Below, piece by piece: positions 34,921 through 44,276 of a DNA stretch of 64,000 bases. Numbering within the stretch: position 1 is the first letter of the stretch; the number at the start of each line of letters is the position of its first letter. The DNA is from an uncultured Eubacteriales bacterium (lineage in GTDB: Bacteria; Bacillota; Clostridia; Oscillospirales; Oscillospiraceae), in the NCBI GenBank assembly GCA_900540545.1, contig UQGJ01000001.1, positions 124,001 to 188,000 on the forward strand. The letters are read 5' to 3'. The notes under the pieces are model-generated. The model did no database searches. It saw only the letters and a program-made list of their open reading frames with translations, and was not told the origin of the DNA. The translations under genes and the position numbers were made by a program.

Positions 34921-35012
34921 AGCAAGGGCGCTGCACAAGCGGTTAGCCCGGGATCAGTAGAGCGATTCCATCAAAGAAACCGTCACCGGCCAGGGTGGCG
35001 GTTTCTGCTTTT
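34921..35012 (+). ncRNA. Candidate antitoxin small RNA 1
   Basis: From the consensus promoter, transcription would run about 92 bases to a terminator hairpin (34976-35005, GAAACCGTCACC pairing with GGTGGCGGTTTC) followed by TGCTTTT. The 3' half is antisense to the last codons of toxin 1. Its 5' end shares GGCGCTGCAC and CGGTTAGCC with the 5' end of the opposing toxin transcript. Confidence 0.6.
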
Positions 35013-35060
35013 CACAATAATCGTCACCGTGAAGGCTCCGATATGTAGTGTGATCCGCAT
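34983..35060 (-). CDS. Candidate type I toxin 1 (25 aa)
   Basis: ATG 35060 follows GGGGGTGAGG. The peptide begins MRITLHIGAFTVTIIVK, a hydrophobic beta or membrane-like stretch, and ends in a basic tail. Its Shine-Dalgarno lies in a CCCC-GAAA-GGGG hairpin that would hide it from ribosomes. A perfect promoter lies upstream, and an opposing RNA covers its 3' end. These are features of type I toxins. Similarity to a named family was not established. Confidence 0.6.
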   Translation of the reverse strand: MRITLHIGAFTVTIIVKSRNRHPGR

Positions 35061-35119
35061 GGCCTCACCCCCTTTCGGGGAGTGTGACTAACCGCCTGCC
35101 GTCGTGCAGCGCCATCGTT

Positions 35120-35148
35120 ATTATACCGACGACGCCCTATGTTGTCAA
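35120..35148 (-). promoter_or_regulatory. Consensus promoter of toxin 1 transcript
   Basis: On the minus strand TTGACA (35148-35143), 17 bases and TATAAT (35125-35120) are all consensus. The transcript would start near 35113 with a leader of about 53 bases. Confidence 0.85.
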
Positions 35149-35189
35149 ACCTTAGAGAATAATAAAAAAAGCCCCCATGCTCTGTCCGC

Positions 35190-35218
35190 TTGACAAAGTA
35201 GGAGGCCATCAGTATAAT
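35190..35218 (+). promoter_or_regulatory. Consensus promoter of antisense RNA 2
   Basis: TTGACA (35190-35195), a 17-base spacer identical to that of module 1, and TATAAT (35213-35218). Confidence 0.85.
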
Positions 35219-35224
35219 GAATAT

Positions 35225-35319
35225 AGCAAGGGCGCTGTTGCAAGACGGTTAGCCCTTACAACTCAACACAGGGTTACCTATGCTGACTGCTCGTGCCACC
35301 GGGCAGTCAGCACGCTTTT
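35225..35319 (+). ncRNA. Candidate antitoxin small RNA 2
   Basis: About 95 bases run from the promoter to a terminator in which TGCTGACTGC pairs with GCAGTCAGCA and CGCTTTT follows. The hairpin overlaps the toxin 2 stop codon on the other strand. The 5' end GGCGCTGTTGCA is also found at the 5' end of the toxin 2 transcript. Confidence 0.6.
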
Positions 35320-35402
35320 GGGGATATGTACACCATCATCCAGAGAATGATGATAAAACACATCGCGAAGCGCAGGGCTTTCGCCCAACGCCCGTGTCCC
35401 AT
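35307..35402 (-). CDS. Candidate type I toxin 2 (31 aa)
   Basis: ATG 35402 lies seven bases after GGGAGGT. The peptide starts MGHGRWAKAL and has a membrane segment RFAMCFIIILWMMVYI, ending in Lys-Ala-Cys. The Shine-Dalgarno can pair with TTCCCT just upstream, so translation is probably restrained. The promoter, leader and antisense RNA match module 1, although the peptide sequence is unrelated. Confidence 0.6.
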   Translation of the reverse strand: MGHGRWAKALRFAMCFIIILWMMVYISPKAC

Positions 35403-35464
35403 CGGCATCACCTCCCTTCTCAGGGAAGTGGCTAACCGCCTGTATCTGCAACAGCGCCAATGCC

Positions 35465-35493
35465 ATTATACTGGTGGCGCCCAACAATGTCAA
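35465..35493 (-). promoter_or_regulatory. Consensus promoter of toxin 2 transcript
   Basis: On the minus strand TTGACA (35493-35488), 17 bases and TATAAT (35470-35465). The leader is about 55 bases. Confidence 0.85.
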
Positions 35494-35503
35494 ATTGTGC
35501 ATA

Positions 35504-35540
35504 TCCCGGAGAGAGCTTGACGGCCCTCTCCGGGATTTTT
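35504..35540 (+). terminator. Hairpin with T-run downstream of giant SLH gene
   Basis: TCCCGGAGAG pairs with CTCTCCGGGA and TTTTT follows on the plus strand. The SLH gene ends at 35543 on the minus strand, so in that direction the stem lacks a good T-run. It may serve both directions weakly. Confidence 0.6.
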
Positions 35541-35542
35541 AG

Positions 35543-38500
35543 TTACTTATGGTAGTGATCGAAGGCAGCCTCCAGGATTTGATAGTAGTCCCAGGCGGTG
35601 CGGTCAGTCACGTCCGTGAGGAAGATGGTGCCGTTGACCACCAGGGCGTCTAGGGTGTCCTTGTCCGGCTCACGGCCCAGTGCCCGGTTGACGATGGCCA
35701 CCGCCTCGCTGCGGGTGATGTTGGCGTCAGGATCGAAGCGCCCGTTGCCCCGGCCCTGGATGGCGCCCAGGTCGGCAAGCCGGGTGATGTAGCCCTCGGC
35801 CCAGTTGCCCCTGGTGTCCTCGAAAGTGGTCTTGCCCGGTGTGTTGTCCAGGCCCAGCAGCCGCGCCACGATGGCGGCGAACTCCGCCCGGGTGATGTTG
35901 GCCGCCGGGTCGAAGATTCCGTTGCCCCGGCCCTGGATCAGCCCCGCCTGGACACAGTAGCCCAGGTTGGCCTCATACCAGACCCCGGCGGCCACGTCGC
36001 TGAAGCTCACCGGGTACTTGGCCGCCGCGTCGAAGCCGGGGGCCACGCGGGAGATGATGGCGGCAGTCTCCATGCGGGTGATGTTGTTCCCGCCGCCGAA
36101 GGTGCGGTCCGGGTAGCCGTAGATGTAGGCCCGCACCAGCTGACCCAGCTCCGCCGGGAGCTTGATGACGCCGGCGGCGACATCCTTATTGGCGTTGACG
36201 CTGCCGCCGCCCACGTCGGTGGAGCCGTATTTGACGGTGATGGTGTATTTGCCCTCCGGGACGGTGATCTCGTAGTGGCCGTCCTTGTCGGTGGTGGTCT
36301 TGTACTGCTCGCCGGTCTTGGTGTTGGTCGCTGTGACGTCGGCCCCCTCGATGGGGTTGCCCTCAGCGTCGGTAACGGTGCCGGAGATGGTGACGGTCTT
36401 GTCGGGCTGGGTGACGCTGCCGCCCCCACCGCCGGAAGAACCGCCGCCCCCGGAGGAGCCGCCCCCGCCACCAGTGGAACCGCCGGGGTTATCTCCGCCA
36501 CCGGGATTGTCACCCCCGCCGGGATGATCTCCTCCGCCGGGGTTGTCGCCGCCGCCAGGCTGGTCCGGGTCAGGCAGAGTGATGGTGAGCTTTAGGCCGG
36601 AGACGTCCGCCCCCTGGACCGTCACGGAGCCAGCGGCGCTGCAAGTGCCGTAGGTGGCCTGGATGGAGTAGCTGCCGTCCGGCACTGTCACAGTAAAAGC
36701 GCCGTCCCGGCCGGTGGCCGCCACATACTCCTTGCCGTCCGCGCCGGTGAAGACGACTGCCGCCCCCTTCAAGGGGGCATTTTTGTTGTCCTGGACCAGG
36801 CCGGAGACCTTGTAGCCGGTGACGGCCTCATGGCCGCCGTCGCCCACGTCAACATCGCCGCCGCCCAGGTCCTCTTTGTCGGGATAGGTGATGTGCAGAT
36901 GGTAGGTGCCCTCGGCAAGCCCAGTGAAGGTGTAGACCCCGTCGGCCTCGGTGATGATCTGGCCCACCTGTTCGCCGGTGGCGGCGTCGGTGAGGGTGAC
37001 GGTGGCGCCCTTGACCGGGTTACCGTCCTTGTCCTTCACGACGCCGGTAAGGGTGTAGCTGTCCGTCGTGATGGTGATGTCGCCGCCCTCGGGCTGGTCG
37101 GGATTGGGTTTCACTTCCACAGGTGTGTCCACAGAGCCGCCGCCCCCGCCGATCCCGTAGGCCACCTTGACGATGTAGCGTCCGGCAGGAATATTGGCGA
37201 ACTCGTAGTAGCCGGCGCCGTCGGAGACGGTCTCCATGAAGCGGAGGTATTCGCCCTCGGGGTTTTCCGGATTCTCGCGGTAGAGATATACGGTGACGCC
37301 CTCGACGGGGGCGCCATCGGCATCGTAGACGTAGCCGCGGATGGTGTAGCTGTCCGCCGTCGCGGTCTGGTCGGGATCGCCCGTGCCGCCCTCCACGGTG
37401 TCGTCGTCCACCTTGATGTCGCCCTCGGTCACGTTGTCAAAGGGGCGGGTGATGACCACGGTGTAGGTGCCGACCGGGAGAATAAACTCGTAGGCGCCGT
37501 TGGGGCCGGTCACTTGGTAGCCGACCTCATTGCCGTCCTTGTCGTAGACACGGACCTCGGCTCCCTCCACGGGGTTGCCGTCCTTATCCAGCACCACGCC
37601 GGAGAGGATGCCATAGCCGGGCTTGGCGGTGGTGTCGATGGTGACATCTGGGACAGTCAGCTCGGGCTGGCCCGCCACGGTGATCTCCTGCTGGGCCATG
37701 ACGGTACCTTCCATGTGGTAGACCAGCTTGTAGCTGCCGTCTGCCACGGCCTCCACCCGGTAGGCGCCGTCGCGTCCGGTCTCGGTGGAGGCGTACAAAC
37801 GACCGCTCTCGTCGTAAAAGAGGACCAGAATGCCCTCCAGGGGCTTGCCGTCCTGGTCGATCACCTTGCTGGTGACCACGCAGGGCTCCGGGCCGGGCGC
37901 GGGAGGCGCGGGGACCTTCACCGTGATCTGCGGTACGGCGGCGTCCGCATTGTGGATCACGAAGGTGGCGCCGGTGGCGGTGTAGTCCTGGCCGTCCAGG
38001 GTGTAGAGGACGCTCACTTGGTAGGTGCCGTTCTTGAGGCCCGCCACGGAGAACGTGCCATCCGCGCCGGCGGTGACAGTGCCGGCCAGGGCGTCGCCGA
38101 GCCAGATATTGACTTGGGCCCCGGCTGCGGGCGCGCCGTTGCTGTCCACGACCGTGCCCCGGGCGGTGTAGGTGTACTCCTCGCCGCCCCCGCCGGAGGG
38201 ATCGTAGACGAGGGTGACATCCACGCCGGAGAGGTCCGCGTTGGTCACGGCCGCCTCAGCAGTGCCGGCGGAGTAGGCGGCCAGGTCCTTGGCGGCCCGG
38301 ACTGTGTAGGCGCCTTTGGTCACGCCACTAAAGCTGTAAGTCCCGTCCTCCTTGGAGCTGGTGGAGGCCAGAGCCAGCTTGTCTGCGTCATAGAGGGTAA
38401 CTTGGGCCCCGGAGACCGGGTAGCCCACGTTGTCGTAAACCGTGCCCGCAATAGAGAACCGCACCCGGCGCACCGTCACGTCGGTCCCGTCTACCGTGAC

Positions 38501-41500
38501 CTCATACTCGTCCTGGAGGCCGCCGGTGACGGCCACGCTGTAATTGTAGGCCGTTCCGTGGTCGTGGTAGACGTACCGGCCCGGCCAGGTGTAGGTCCAG
38601 CCGCCGCGCTCGTTGAGCGCCCCGGTCTCCCCGGTGGGCCGGCCGTCCACCAGCAGTTCGGCAGTGAGGTCCACCCGCTGGAGTCCTGCGGCGTCGGTGG
38701 CGTCGTCCCAGGTGACGGCGGTAGTGACGTCCCTGGTGGCCGGGATGTGGCTGGTGGCCAGAGTAGGTGCGGCGGGGTCGGCGTCCAGCGTGTAGCCGGA
38801 GGGCGCCGTAGCCCGGAGGGTGTAGACGATGACCGTGCCCTGATTCGCCCGCACGGGGAGCTGCGGGAATACATGGTTCCAGCTCTCCGCCTCATTCCCG
38901 CCGGTGAGCACAGCGGAGAGGCCGGTATCCACCGGGCCCCTGCCGTCGCCGTAGTCCGCCCAGAGCTGGACGGCCATTGAGGCGGGGCGCAGCCCGTCCC
39001 GGTCCGCGTCGTCGGCCCAGGTGATCGTGGAGGCATAGTCCGCCACGTCCAGATTGCGGGAGATGGTCAGCGGATAAGTCCGCCGCCCCGCGCCGTCGGT
39101 ATCAAAGGCGTAGGCGTGGTAGTCCACGGCGTACCCGCTCTTGTTGAGGGCCGCTGTCTCAGCGCCGGGAATGAGCCAGGTGTAGGTGATCTCCAAATCG
39201 GTCTGTACGGAGGACCACACGGGCACGTCCTCAAAGGTGTAGCGCCAAACAGCCCCGGTGGGGCTGCCCTCCTGGGCGATGGCCCGGTCTGTCTTGACCC
39301 CGTCGGCGTAGAGTTCCAGCGTCACCTCCTTGGGCCGGAAACCGTCGTCATTGGCGTCGTCGTCCCAAGTGAGGTCGATGGTGAGGTCGGTGACGTTGGT
39401 GAGCGTGATGGTGTTGTCCACCACCTGGGCGACGTAGTTGTCCCCGGTGGTGATGCCCACGGTGTAGACGATCTCCTTGCCCGCCGCCTTGGTGGGCAGA
39501 CCGCTGAAGGTATGGCTCCAGGTGTACTCGCCCTTGATGTCGTCATTGGTAAGCGTGTAAGTCTGGGCGGGCGCGCCGTCCGCGTAGAGGGTCAGGACCG
39601 CGCCGTAGTTCCTGGAGTTGTTGGCGTTGCGGTTGTCCTGCCAAATCAGGGTGGCGGTATAGTCCGTGGTGGGCTCGGTGGGGGTGTAGCCCTTGTGGGT
39701 GAGATACACGTCCATGCCGTCGTAGGCGGCGGTGTAGTCGGCCAGGTCGCCGGATGCCTGGACGGAGTAGACGATGATCTTGCCGTCTCGGTAGGCGGGC
39801 AGGTCCTCAAAGGTGGCCTCCCAGCCGTCCGCTGCATAACAGCGCAGCGTCCTGCCGGTGAGGACAGGGCCCGCGCCGTCCAGGTAGTCCGCATAGAGGG
39901 TCAGCGACACCCGCTGGGGCCGGGCGCCGTACTGGTCGTCATTGTCCTTCCAGGTAACGGTGGCGGTCCGGGAGGTGGTGCTGGCCGTGCGGCTCAACAC
40001 CACGGTGTCGCCGATGTAGGCGGCCTCATATCCCACCGGAGCGGTGGCCACGGCGCTGTACCGGATAGCCCGCCCGGCGCCGTCCGCGCCATAGGTGTAC
40101 TTGACGAAGCCATCAAAAAGGACGGCCCACCCATTTGCCTGGGTAGCCGCCCGCTGGTACTTGGAGAGTTCGTCGTCGATGCTGAGGGTGACCGCTACGA
40201 AGTCAGGCCGCAGGCCGTCAGCGTCATTGTTGTCGTCCCAAATGACCTGGAGGGGGATGTCCGTATACTCCACGTCCAGATTCATGGTGACGGTCATGCC
40301 GCTGGTGGCGGGCTTGTACTTGCCCGCAGAGCTGGTGACGTAAACGCTGTACTTGATCTCCTTGCCGCCGTCCCGGTACACCGGGAACTGCGGGAAGTTG
40401 TGCTGCCAGCCGCCGGCGGCGTCCAGCCAGGCGGTGTGATCCTCCAGCGGGGCGCCGTCTGCGTAGAGCATGACCTCCACGCGGGAGAGGCGGTCCCCGG
40501 AGACGTTATCCCGGTCGTTCCAGACGACCTGGGCGGTCAGGTCCTTCCGCTCCCGCACATGGGTGAGCACCACGGAGAGGCCGGAGGTATCGTAGACCCC
40601 AAAATACTCCGCCGTGTATCCGCCGGGCACCGGCTCGACCCTAAAGGTGTACTCAATGCGGCTGCCGTCCTTGTAGATGGGGTAATTGCTCCAAGCCACC
40701 TTCCAGTTGGTGGTGGCGGAGAGCACCTGCTTGTCGCCGGTGGGCTTGCCGTCCGCCACGAGCTCCGCCGTCACGAGGTCCGGCCGCAGGCCGTCCGCAT
40801 CCTCTTCGTCCGTCCAGGTGAGGAAGGCAGAGATCGTGGTGGAGCTGGGCACGTAGGTCATCTCAATGACCATCTCGGTGGTGGCCGAGGTATAGTCGAT
40901 GAGGGTGCTGGTCACGAAGGCGCTGTACACGATCTTCCGCCCGCCGCCGGTGAACTTGGGAAGGCCCTCCCAGGTGTAGCTCCAGCCGTTGGCGGCGGAG
41001 AGGGTGACGTGCATATCCTTGACGGGCTGGTTGTCCGCGTAGAGCTGCACCGTCATGCTGGCCGGGCGCTTGCCCGCCTGGTCGTTGTTGTCCTGCCACT
41101 CCACCGAGACGGTCCGGCTGATGGTGTCCACCTCATGGGAGAGGGTGACGGTGTAGTCGTCGTAGTCGATGGCGTACTGGTCCAGGTCCCCCTCGCCGGT
41201 GGGGGTGACTTTCAAGGTATACTTGATCTCCCGGCCCTTGTTGCCAGCGGCGTCGGTGTAATACTTCTGCCGGCCGGCGAAGGTGTAGGTCCAGGTGTCC
41301 CCGTAGCCGGGCAAGGTCACGTAAGTCTCCGCGTCGTCGATGGCCTCGCCGTTGGCGTAGAGCCGCAGCCGCACCGAGGAGGGCCGGTAGCCGTCGTTGT
41401 CCGACTGGTCCTGCCAGACCACGTAGGCGTTGACGTCGGTCAGGATGAGGCTGTGGGTCATGAGGATGTACCCGGCGTAGCTGTTGGAGGTGAAATCGGC

Positions 41501-44185
41501 GGCGTAGGTGTACTGGTCGCTGACGCTGCTGACCACCGCCACCGAATAGACGTAGGCGTTGGAGACGGCGTCGGTCTCGGCCAGGTCCCGGAAGGTGTAG
41601 GTCCACTTGTTGCCCGCTGCGTCCGACTTGTCCCCGGCGCTGAAGGTGTGGGTGAGCCCGGTGGAGAGGCCGTTTTGCAGCAGCTCCACCTTGACCTGCT
41701 CTGGCCGCACCGCGTCGTTGTCGCTGTGGTCGTCCCATTCGATCTCCACCGTATAGTTCATGGTGCGCTGCGTCCAGAACGCATAGAAGGTGACGTCGCC
41801 CCGGATCTTGCCGTAGGCCTCTGCCCGGGTGCCGGCCCCGCCTTTGGAGGTGTACCACCCGGCGAAGGTGTAGCCCTCCCGGACCGGGGCGGGCAGGACG
41901 GAGAGCATTTCGTCATAGTCCTGGTGGGTGGTGGTGACCGCGCCGCCGGTGTAGCCCGTGTCCCAGGTGATCTCGTACCCGATGGCCTTCCAGCCGGCAT
42001 AAAAAGTAGCGGCCCCTGTCACCAGAGTACCGCTTGTGAGAGGTGTCGTGCAGGCCCGGTCTAAGTACCAGCCCGTGAACTCGTAGCCCGTCCGCTTGGG
42101 GGCGGTGGTGGGCGGCGTGACGGTGGTGTCGTGGGCCTGGGTGGTGGTGGTGCCGCCGCTGCCGCCGTTGGCATTCCATGTGAGCGTGTAGGTCTTCGGC
42201 GTCCAGATGCCGTATAGCGTAGTGACGGGCTTCGTGGGCGCCCAGCCGCCGCTGTTGACCGGGGTGGTGCTGGTGGGCGTCGCGGCCCAGCCGCCGAAGG
42301 TGTAGCCTACCCGGTAGGGGTTGTCAGGGAAGGCGAACGGGAGGCTGACCTCAACGGTCTCGGTATAGTCCTCTTCCCTGGGGTCCGCCTCCGGGTCCTT
42401 GTGGACGACGTGGAACGTGATAGTAAAAGAGAATTTGCCCGCCGTCACGTAGGAGGTCGTGATTCCGCCCCCGCTGTAATTCTGGTCGAAGTACACCAGG
42501 TACATGTCCGCCCTGCCAGGGATGTTGTCGGGATCGTCCGCGACCTTCACTCTCCAGTGGGCGTAGTAGATCGTGGTGCCGGCCTTGATGGTGATGTCTC
42601 CATTTACCTGGGTCCCGCCCACAGGTTCCGTGAACCACCCGATGGGCTCATAGGTGACGGCCCCTTGCGTGTTGACGGAGAGCTGCGGGAGCGAGACGGT
42701 ATCGCCCACATTGCCTTTAGCCGTAGGGGCGGGCTGGTTGGGCAGGTTGTAGTCGAAGATGACCTGGTTGGCCCCGGCGTCGGTACCACCGTTATAGGAG
42801 GGGTTGATCCCCAGCCATGCGTTGCCCTCCACGCACTCACCGCCGTCCGCCGTGGGGTCCTCCTTGTGGTTTTTCAGCACCCACACGGCGCTGTCGTAAG
42901 TGAATGGGCTGTAACTGCTGAGCTTGAAGGTGCTGTCCACGGCGGTCGCCCCGATGTCGGGGAACTGCTCCCCCGACGTGCCCAGGCTGTACAAGACCAC
43001 CTTGGGGTAGAAGGGGTTGGAGGTGGAAATGCCGATAGCCCCGTCTCCGCTGGTAATATCGCCATAGGCGATGAGCTTGCTGTTGGCCGTAGAGACGTAG
43101 ACGTTGTTCTTGAGGTATTCCGGAGGGATGGAGCCGGTCTGGTCGAGCTCGTTGTCCTTGATGGTGCTGGAGCCGCCCACGAAGACCCGGCCACCGTCGG
43201 AGACGAAGACGCCAGCGCCACTGTTGGCGGCGTGGTTCTTTTCGATCTTGGCGTCATTTAGAACGAGCTTGCCGTTGATCCCCGTGTCCGAGCTGGCGGA
43301 GACATAGACGCCGCCGCCATACTGGCCGCTGTGCTGGCCTATGATGCTGGTGCCGTTGAGGATCACTGTGCCGTGGCAGTGGATGGCACCGCCGCGCTGG
43401 TCGGCTTTGTTGGGATTACCTATATCGAATTTGGTGTTGGCAGTGCAGGCCACAACGCCATCGAAAACATAGATAGCGCCTCCGGAGTTGGCGCTGTTAC
43501 CGGAAAATGTAACATCGTCCAGGGCGGCCCTGCCCTGCTGGATATAGATGGCCCCACCAGCAGTACCGGAGCTGCCTTCCGCTACGTTGTTGGTAAATTT
43601 GGTGCCGTTTCTGACGGTCAGCGTCGCGTTGCCAATTTGGACACCTGCGCCTTTCTGGCTTAGGCCTAACGCACCGTTTTGTATTGTACAGCCATCCAAG
43701 GTTAGATCTGCCGAGGCCGAGATTGCGCGACACCAGCTTTTGGCATCAAATGTGATATTGCCCATTATTGTGGTCTTCCCAGAAACGTATAGCATGGTGT
43801 TACTTTGAGTATCAGTTGGCACCCCGGTAGTCCAGTTATTCCCGCCAATAGCGGAAATTGTTACGTCTGTTCCTTCTTTAGGTTTGAGCGTAACAGATTT
43901 GACCGCTTCGTGATGCCCAAGGTAACATGAAGTGGTCAAACCAATGTTGTCCAACAAGCAAAGGGTCAAATCAGTGACACCATTTTCATTTGCTGCGTCA
44001 TAGGCCTGCTTGATTGTTTCAAACGTATCATTCTGCCCCGCAGGCCCGGCATGGCCTGGGTCAACGTAGTACGTGGCCGCACCTCCGCCTGCTGCCATAG
44101 CGGGAACAGTGGTTGCGGGCAGGAAGCTCAAAATCATGGCTAACAGGAGCAGCCAAGACATAGCCTTTTTCACTTTCTGCTTCAT
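35543..44185 (-). CDS. Giant SLH surface protein with tandem Cna-B-like and carboxypeptidase-regulatory-like repeats (2880 aa)
   Basis: ATG 44185 follows AAAGGAGAG; upstream in-frame codons are rejected. A signal peptide ends near residue 31 (VPAMAAGGG). About 30-480 is a right-handed beta-helix rich in Asn-Ser-Gly turns. About 500-810 has InlB-type repeats (YTFAGWY, YEFTGWYLD). About 810-1910 has eleven Cna-B-like modules with the core W-x-D ... DG-x-RP ... V-x-LYADG ... LP-x-Y. About 1910-2540 has several carboxypeptidase-regulatory-like folds. A Gly-rich linker (GGGDNPGGGD) lies at about 2540-2590, followed by one more such fold and three SLH domains at about 2670-2880. The SLH domains anchor it to the wall while the repeats form a long stalk. 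It is element cargo. Confidence 0.9.
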   Translation of the reverse strand: MKQKVKKAMSWLLLLAMILSFLPATTVPAMAAGGGAATYYVDPGHAGPAGQNDTFETIKQAYDAANENGVTDLTLCLLDNIGLTTSCYLGHHEAVKSVTLKPKEGTDVTISAIGGNNWTTGVPTDTQSNTMLYVSGKTTIMGNITFDAKSWCRAISASADLTLDGCTIQNGALGLSQKGAGVQIGNATLTVRNGTKFTNNVAEGSSGTAGGAIYIQQGRAALDDVTFSGNSANSGGAIYVFDGVVACTANTKFDIGNPNKADQRGGAIHCHGTVILNGTSIIGQHSGQYGGGVYVSASSDTGINGKLVLNDAKIEKNHAANSGAGVFVSDGGRVFVGGSSTIKDNELDQTGSIPPEYLKNNVYVSTANSKLIAYGDITSGDGAIGISTSNPFYPKVVLYSLGTSGEQFPDIGATAVDSTFKLSSYSPFTYDSAVWVLKNHKEDPTADGGECVEGNAWLGINPSYNGGTDAGANQVIFDYNLPNQPAPTAKGNVGDTVSLPQLSVNTQGAVTYEPIGWFTEPVGGTQVNGDITIKAGTTIYYAHWRVKVADDPDNIPGRADMYLVYFDQNYSGGGITTSYVTAGKFSFTITFHVVHKDPEADPREEDYTETVEVSLPFAFPDNPYRVGYTFGGWAATPTSTTPVNSGGWAPTKPVTTLYGIWTPKTYTLTWNANGGSGGTTTTQAHDTTVTPPTTAPKRTGYEFTGWYLDRACTTPLTSGTLVTGAATFYAGWKAIGYEITWDTGYTGGAVTTTHQDYDEMLSVLPAPVREGYTFAGWYTSKGGAGTRAEAYGKIRGDVTFYAFWTQRTMNYTVEIEWDDHSDNDAVRPEQVKVELLQNGLSTGLTHTFSAGDKSDAAGNKWTYTFRDLAETDAVSNAYVYSVAVVSSVSDQYTYAADFTSNSYAGYILMTHSLILTDVNAYVVWQDQSDNDGYRPSSVRLRLYANGEAIDDAETYVTLPGYGDTWTYTFAGRQKYYTDAAGNKGREIKYTLKVTPTGEGDLDQYAIDYDDYTVTLSHEVDTISRTVSVEWQDNNDQAGKRPASMTVQLYADNQPVKDMHVTLSAANGWSYTWEGLPKFTGGGRKIVYSAFVTSTLIDYTSATTEMVIEMTYVPSSTTISAFLTWTDEEDADGLRPDLVTAELVADGKPTGDKQVLSATTNWKVAWSNYPIYKDGSRIEYTFRVEPVPGGYTAEYFGVYDTSGLSVVLTHVRERKDLTAQVVWNDRDNVSGDRLSRVEVMLYADGAPLEDHTAWLDAAGGWQHNFPQFPVYRDGGKEIKYSVYVTSSAGKYKPATSGMTVTMNLDVEYTDIPLQVIWDDNNDADGLRPDFVAVTLSIDDELSKYQRAATQANGWAVLFDGFVKYTYGADGAGRAIRYSAVATAPVGYEAAYIGDTVVLSRTASTTSRTATVTWKDNDDQYGARPQRVSLTLYADYLDGAGPVLTGRTLRCYAADGWEATFEDLPAYRDGKIIVYSVQASGDLADYTAAYDGMDVYLTHKGYTPTEPTTDYTATLIWQDNRNANNSRNYGAVLTLYADGAPAQTYTLTNDDIKGEYTWSHTFSGLPTKAAGKEIVYTVGITTGDNYVAQVVDNTITLTNVTDLTIDLTWDDDANDDGFRPKEVTLELYADGVKTDRAIAQEGSPTGAVWRYTFEDVPVWSSVQTDLEITYTWLIPGAETAALNKSGYAVDYHAYAFDTDGAGRRTYPLTISRNLDVADYASTITWADDADRDGLRPASMAVQLWADYGDGRGPVDTGLSAVLTGGNEAESWNHVFPQLPVRANQGTVIVYTLRATAPSGYTLDADPAAPTLATSHIPATRDVTTAVTWDDATDAAGLQRVDLTAELLVDGRPTGETGALNERGGWTYTWPGRYVYHDHGTAYNYSVAVTGGLQDEYEVTVDGTDVTVRRVRFSIAGTVYDNVGYPVSGAQVTLYDADKLALASTSSKEDGTYSFSGVTKGAYTVRAAKDLAAYSAGTAEAAVTNADLSGVDVTLVYDPSGGGGEEYTYTARGTVVDSNGAPAAGAQVNIWLGDALAGTVTAGADGTFSVAGLKNGTYQVSVLYTLDGQDYTATGATFVIHNADAAVPQITVKVPAPPAPGPEPCVVTSKVIDQDGKPLEGILVLFYDESGRLYASTETGRDGAYRVEAVADGSYKLVYHMEGTVMAQQEITVAGQPELTVPDVTIDTTAKPGYGILSGVVLDKDGNPVEGAEVRVYDKDGNEVGYQVTGPNGAYEFILPVGTYTVVITRPFDNVTEGDIKVDDDTVEGGTGDPDQTATADSYTIRGYVYDADGAPVEGVTVYLYRENPENPEGEYLRFMETVSDGAGYYEFANIPAGRYIVKVAYGIGGGGGSVDTPVEVKPNPDQPEGGDITITTDSYTLTGVVKDKDGNPVKGATVTLTDAATGEQVGQIITEADGVYTFTGLAEGTYHLHITYPDKEDLGGGDVDVGDGGHEAVTGYKVSGLVQDNKNAPLKGAAVVFTGADGKEYVAATGRDGAFTVTVPDGSYSIQATYGTCSAAGSVTVQGADVSGLKLTITLPDPDQPGGGDNPGGGDHPGGGDNPGGGDNPGGSTGGGGGSSGGGGSSGGGGGSVTQPDKTVTISGTVTDAEGNPIEGADVTATNTKTGEQYKTTTDKDGHYEITVPEGKYTITVKYGSTDVGGGSVNANKDVAAGVIKLPAELGQLVRAYIYGYPDRTFGGGNNITRMETAAIISRVAPGFDAAAKYPVSFSDVAAGVWYEANLGYCVQAGLIQGRGNGIFDPAANITRAEFAAIVARLLGLDNTPGKTTFEDTRGNWAEGYITRLADLGAIQGRGNGRFDPDANITRSEAVAIVNRALGREPDKDTLDALVVNGTIFLTDVTDRTAWDYYQILEAAFDHYHK

Positions 44186-44213
44186 AGTTACTCTCCTTTT
44201 CATCAGTTTGGGC

Positions 44214-44250
44214 AAAAGAAAAGCGTTGGCACATTTCTGTGTCAACGCTT
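44214..44250 (-). terminator. Terminator after the 345-aa SLH gene
   Basis: AAGCGTTGACAC pairs with GTGCCAACGCTT, then TTCTTTTG follows on the minus strand, 27 bases after the stop at 44277 and before the giant gene begins. Confidence 0.8.
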
Positions 44251-44276
44251 CTCCTGCTTAAATCGTAAATTGCCCT

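Larger units (their letters stand above)
34861..35255. repeat. Duplicated promoter/RNA unit of two tandem type I-like modules
   Basis: The blocks at 34861-34949 and 35164-35255 are nearly identical: A7GCCCCC, CTCTGTC, TTGACA, AAGTAGGAGGCCATCAG, TATAAT, ATATAGCAAGGGCGCTG and GGTTAGCCC. The offset is 303 bases. The sequence after each block differs, so the regulatory parts are conserved while the peptide parts diverge. Confidence 0.85.

Noticed and set aside
39116..42064. Plus-strand open frame of about 980 codons opposite the giant SLH gene
   Set aside because: It mirrors the Cna-B-like repeats on the other strand and has no recognisable domain or start context.
35543..44185. CRISPR-like array from repeated segments
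   Set aside because: The repeats are in-frame protein modules with divergent sequence. No short identical repeats with unique spacers occur in the window.
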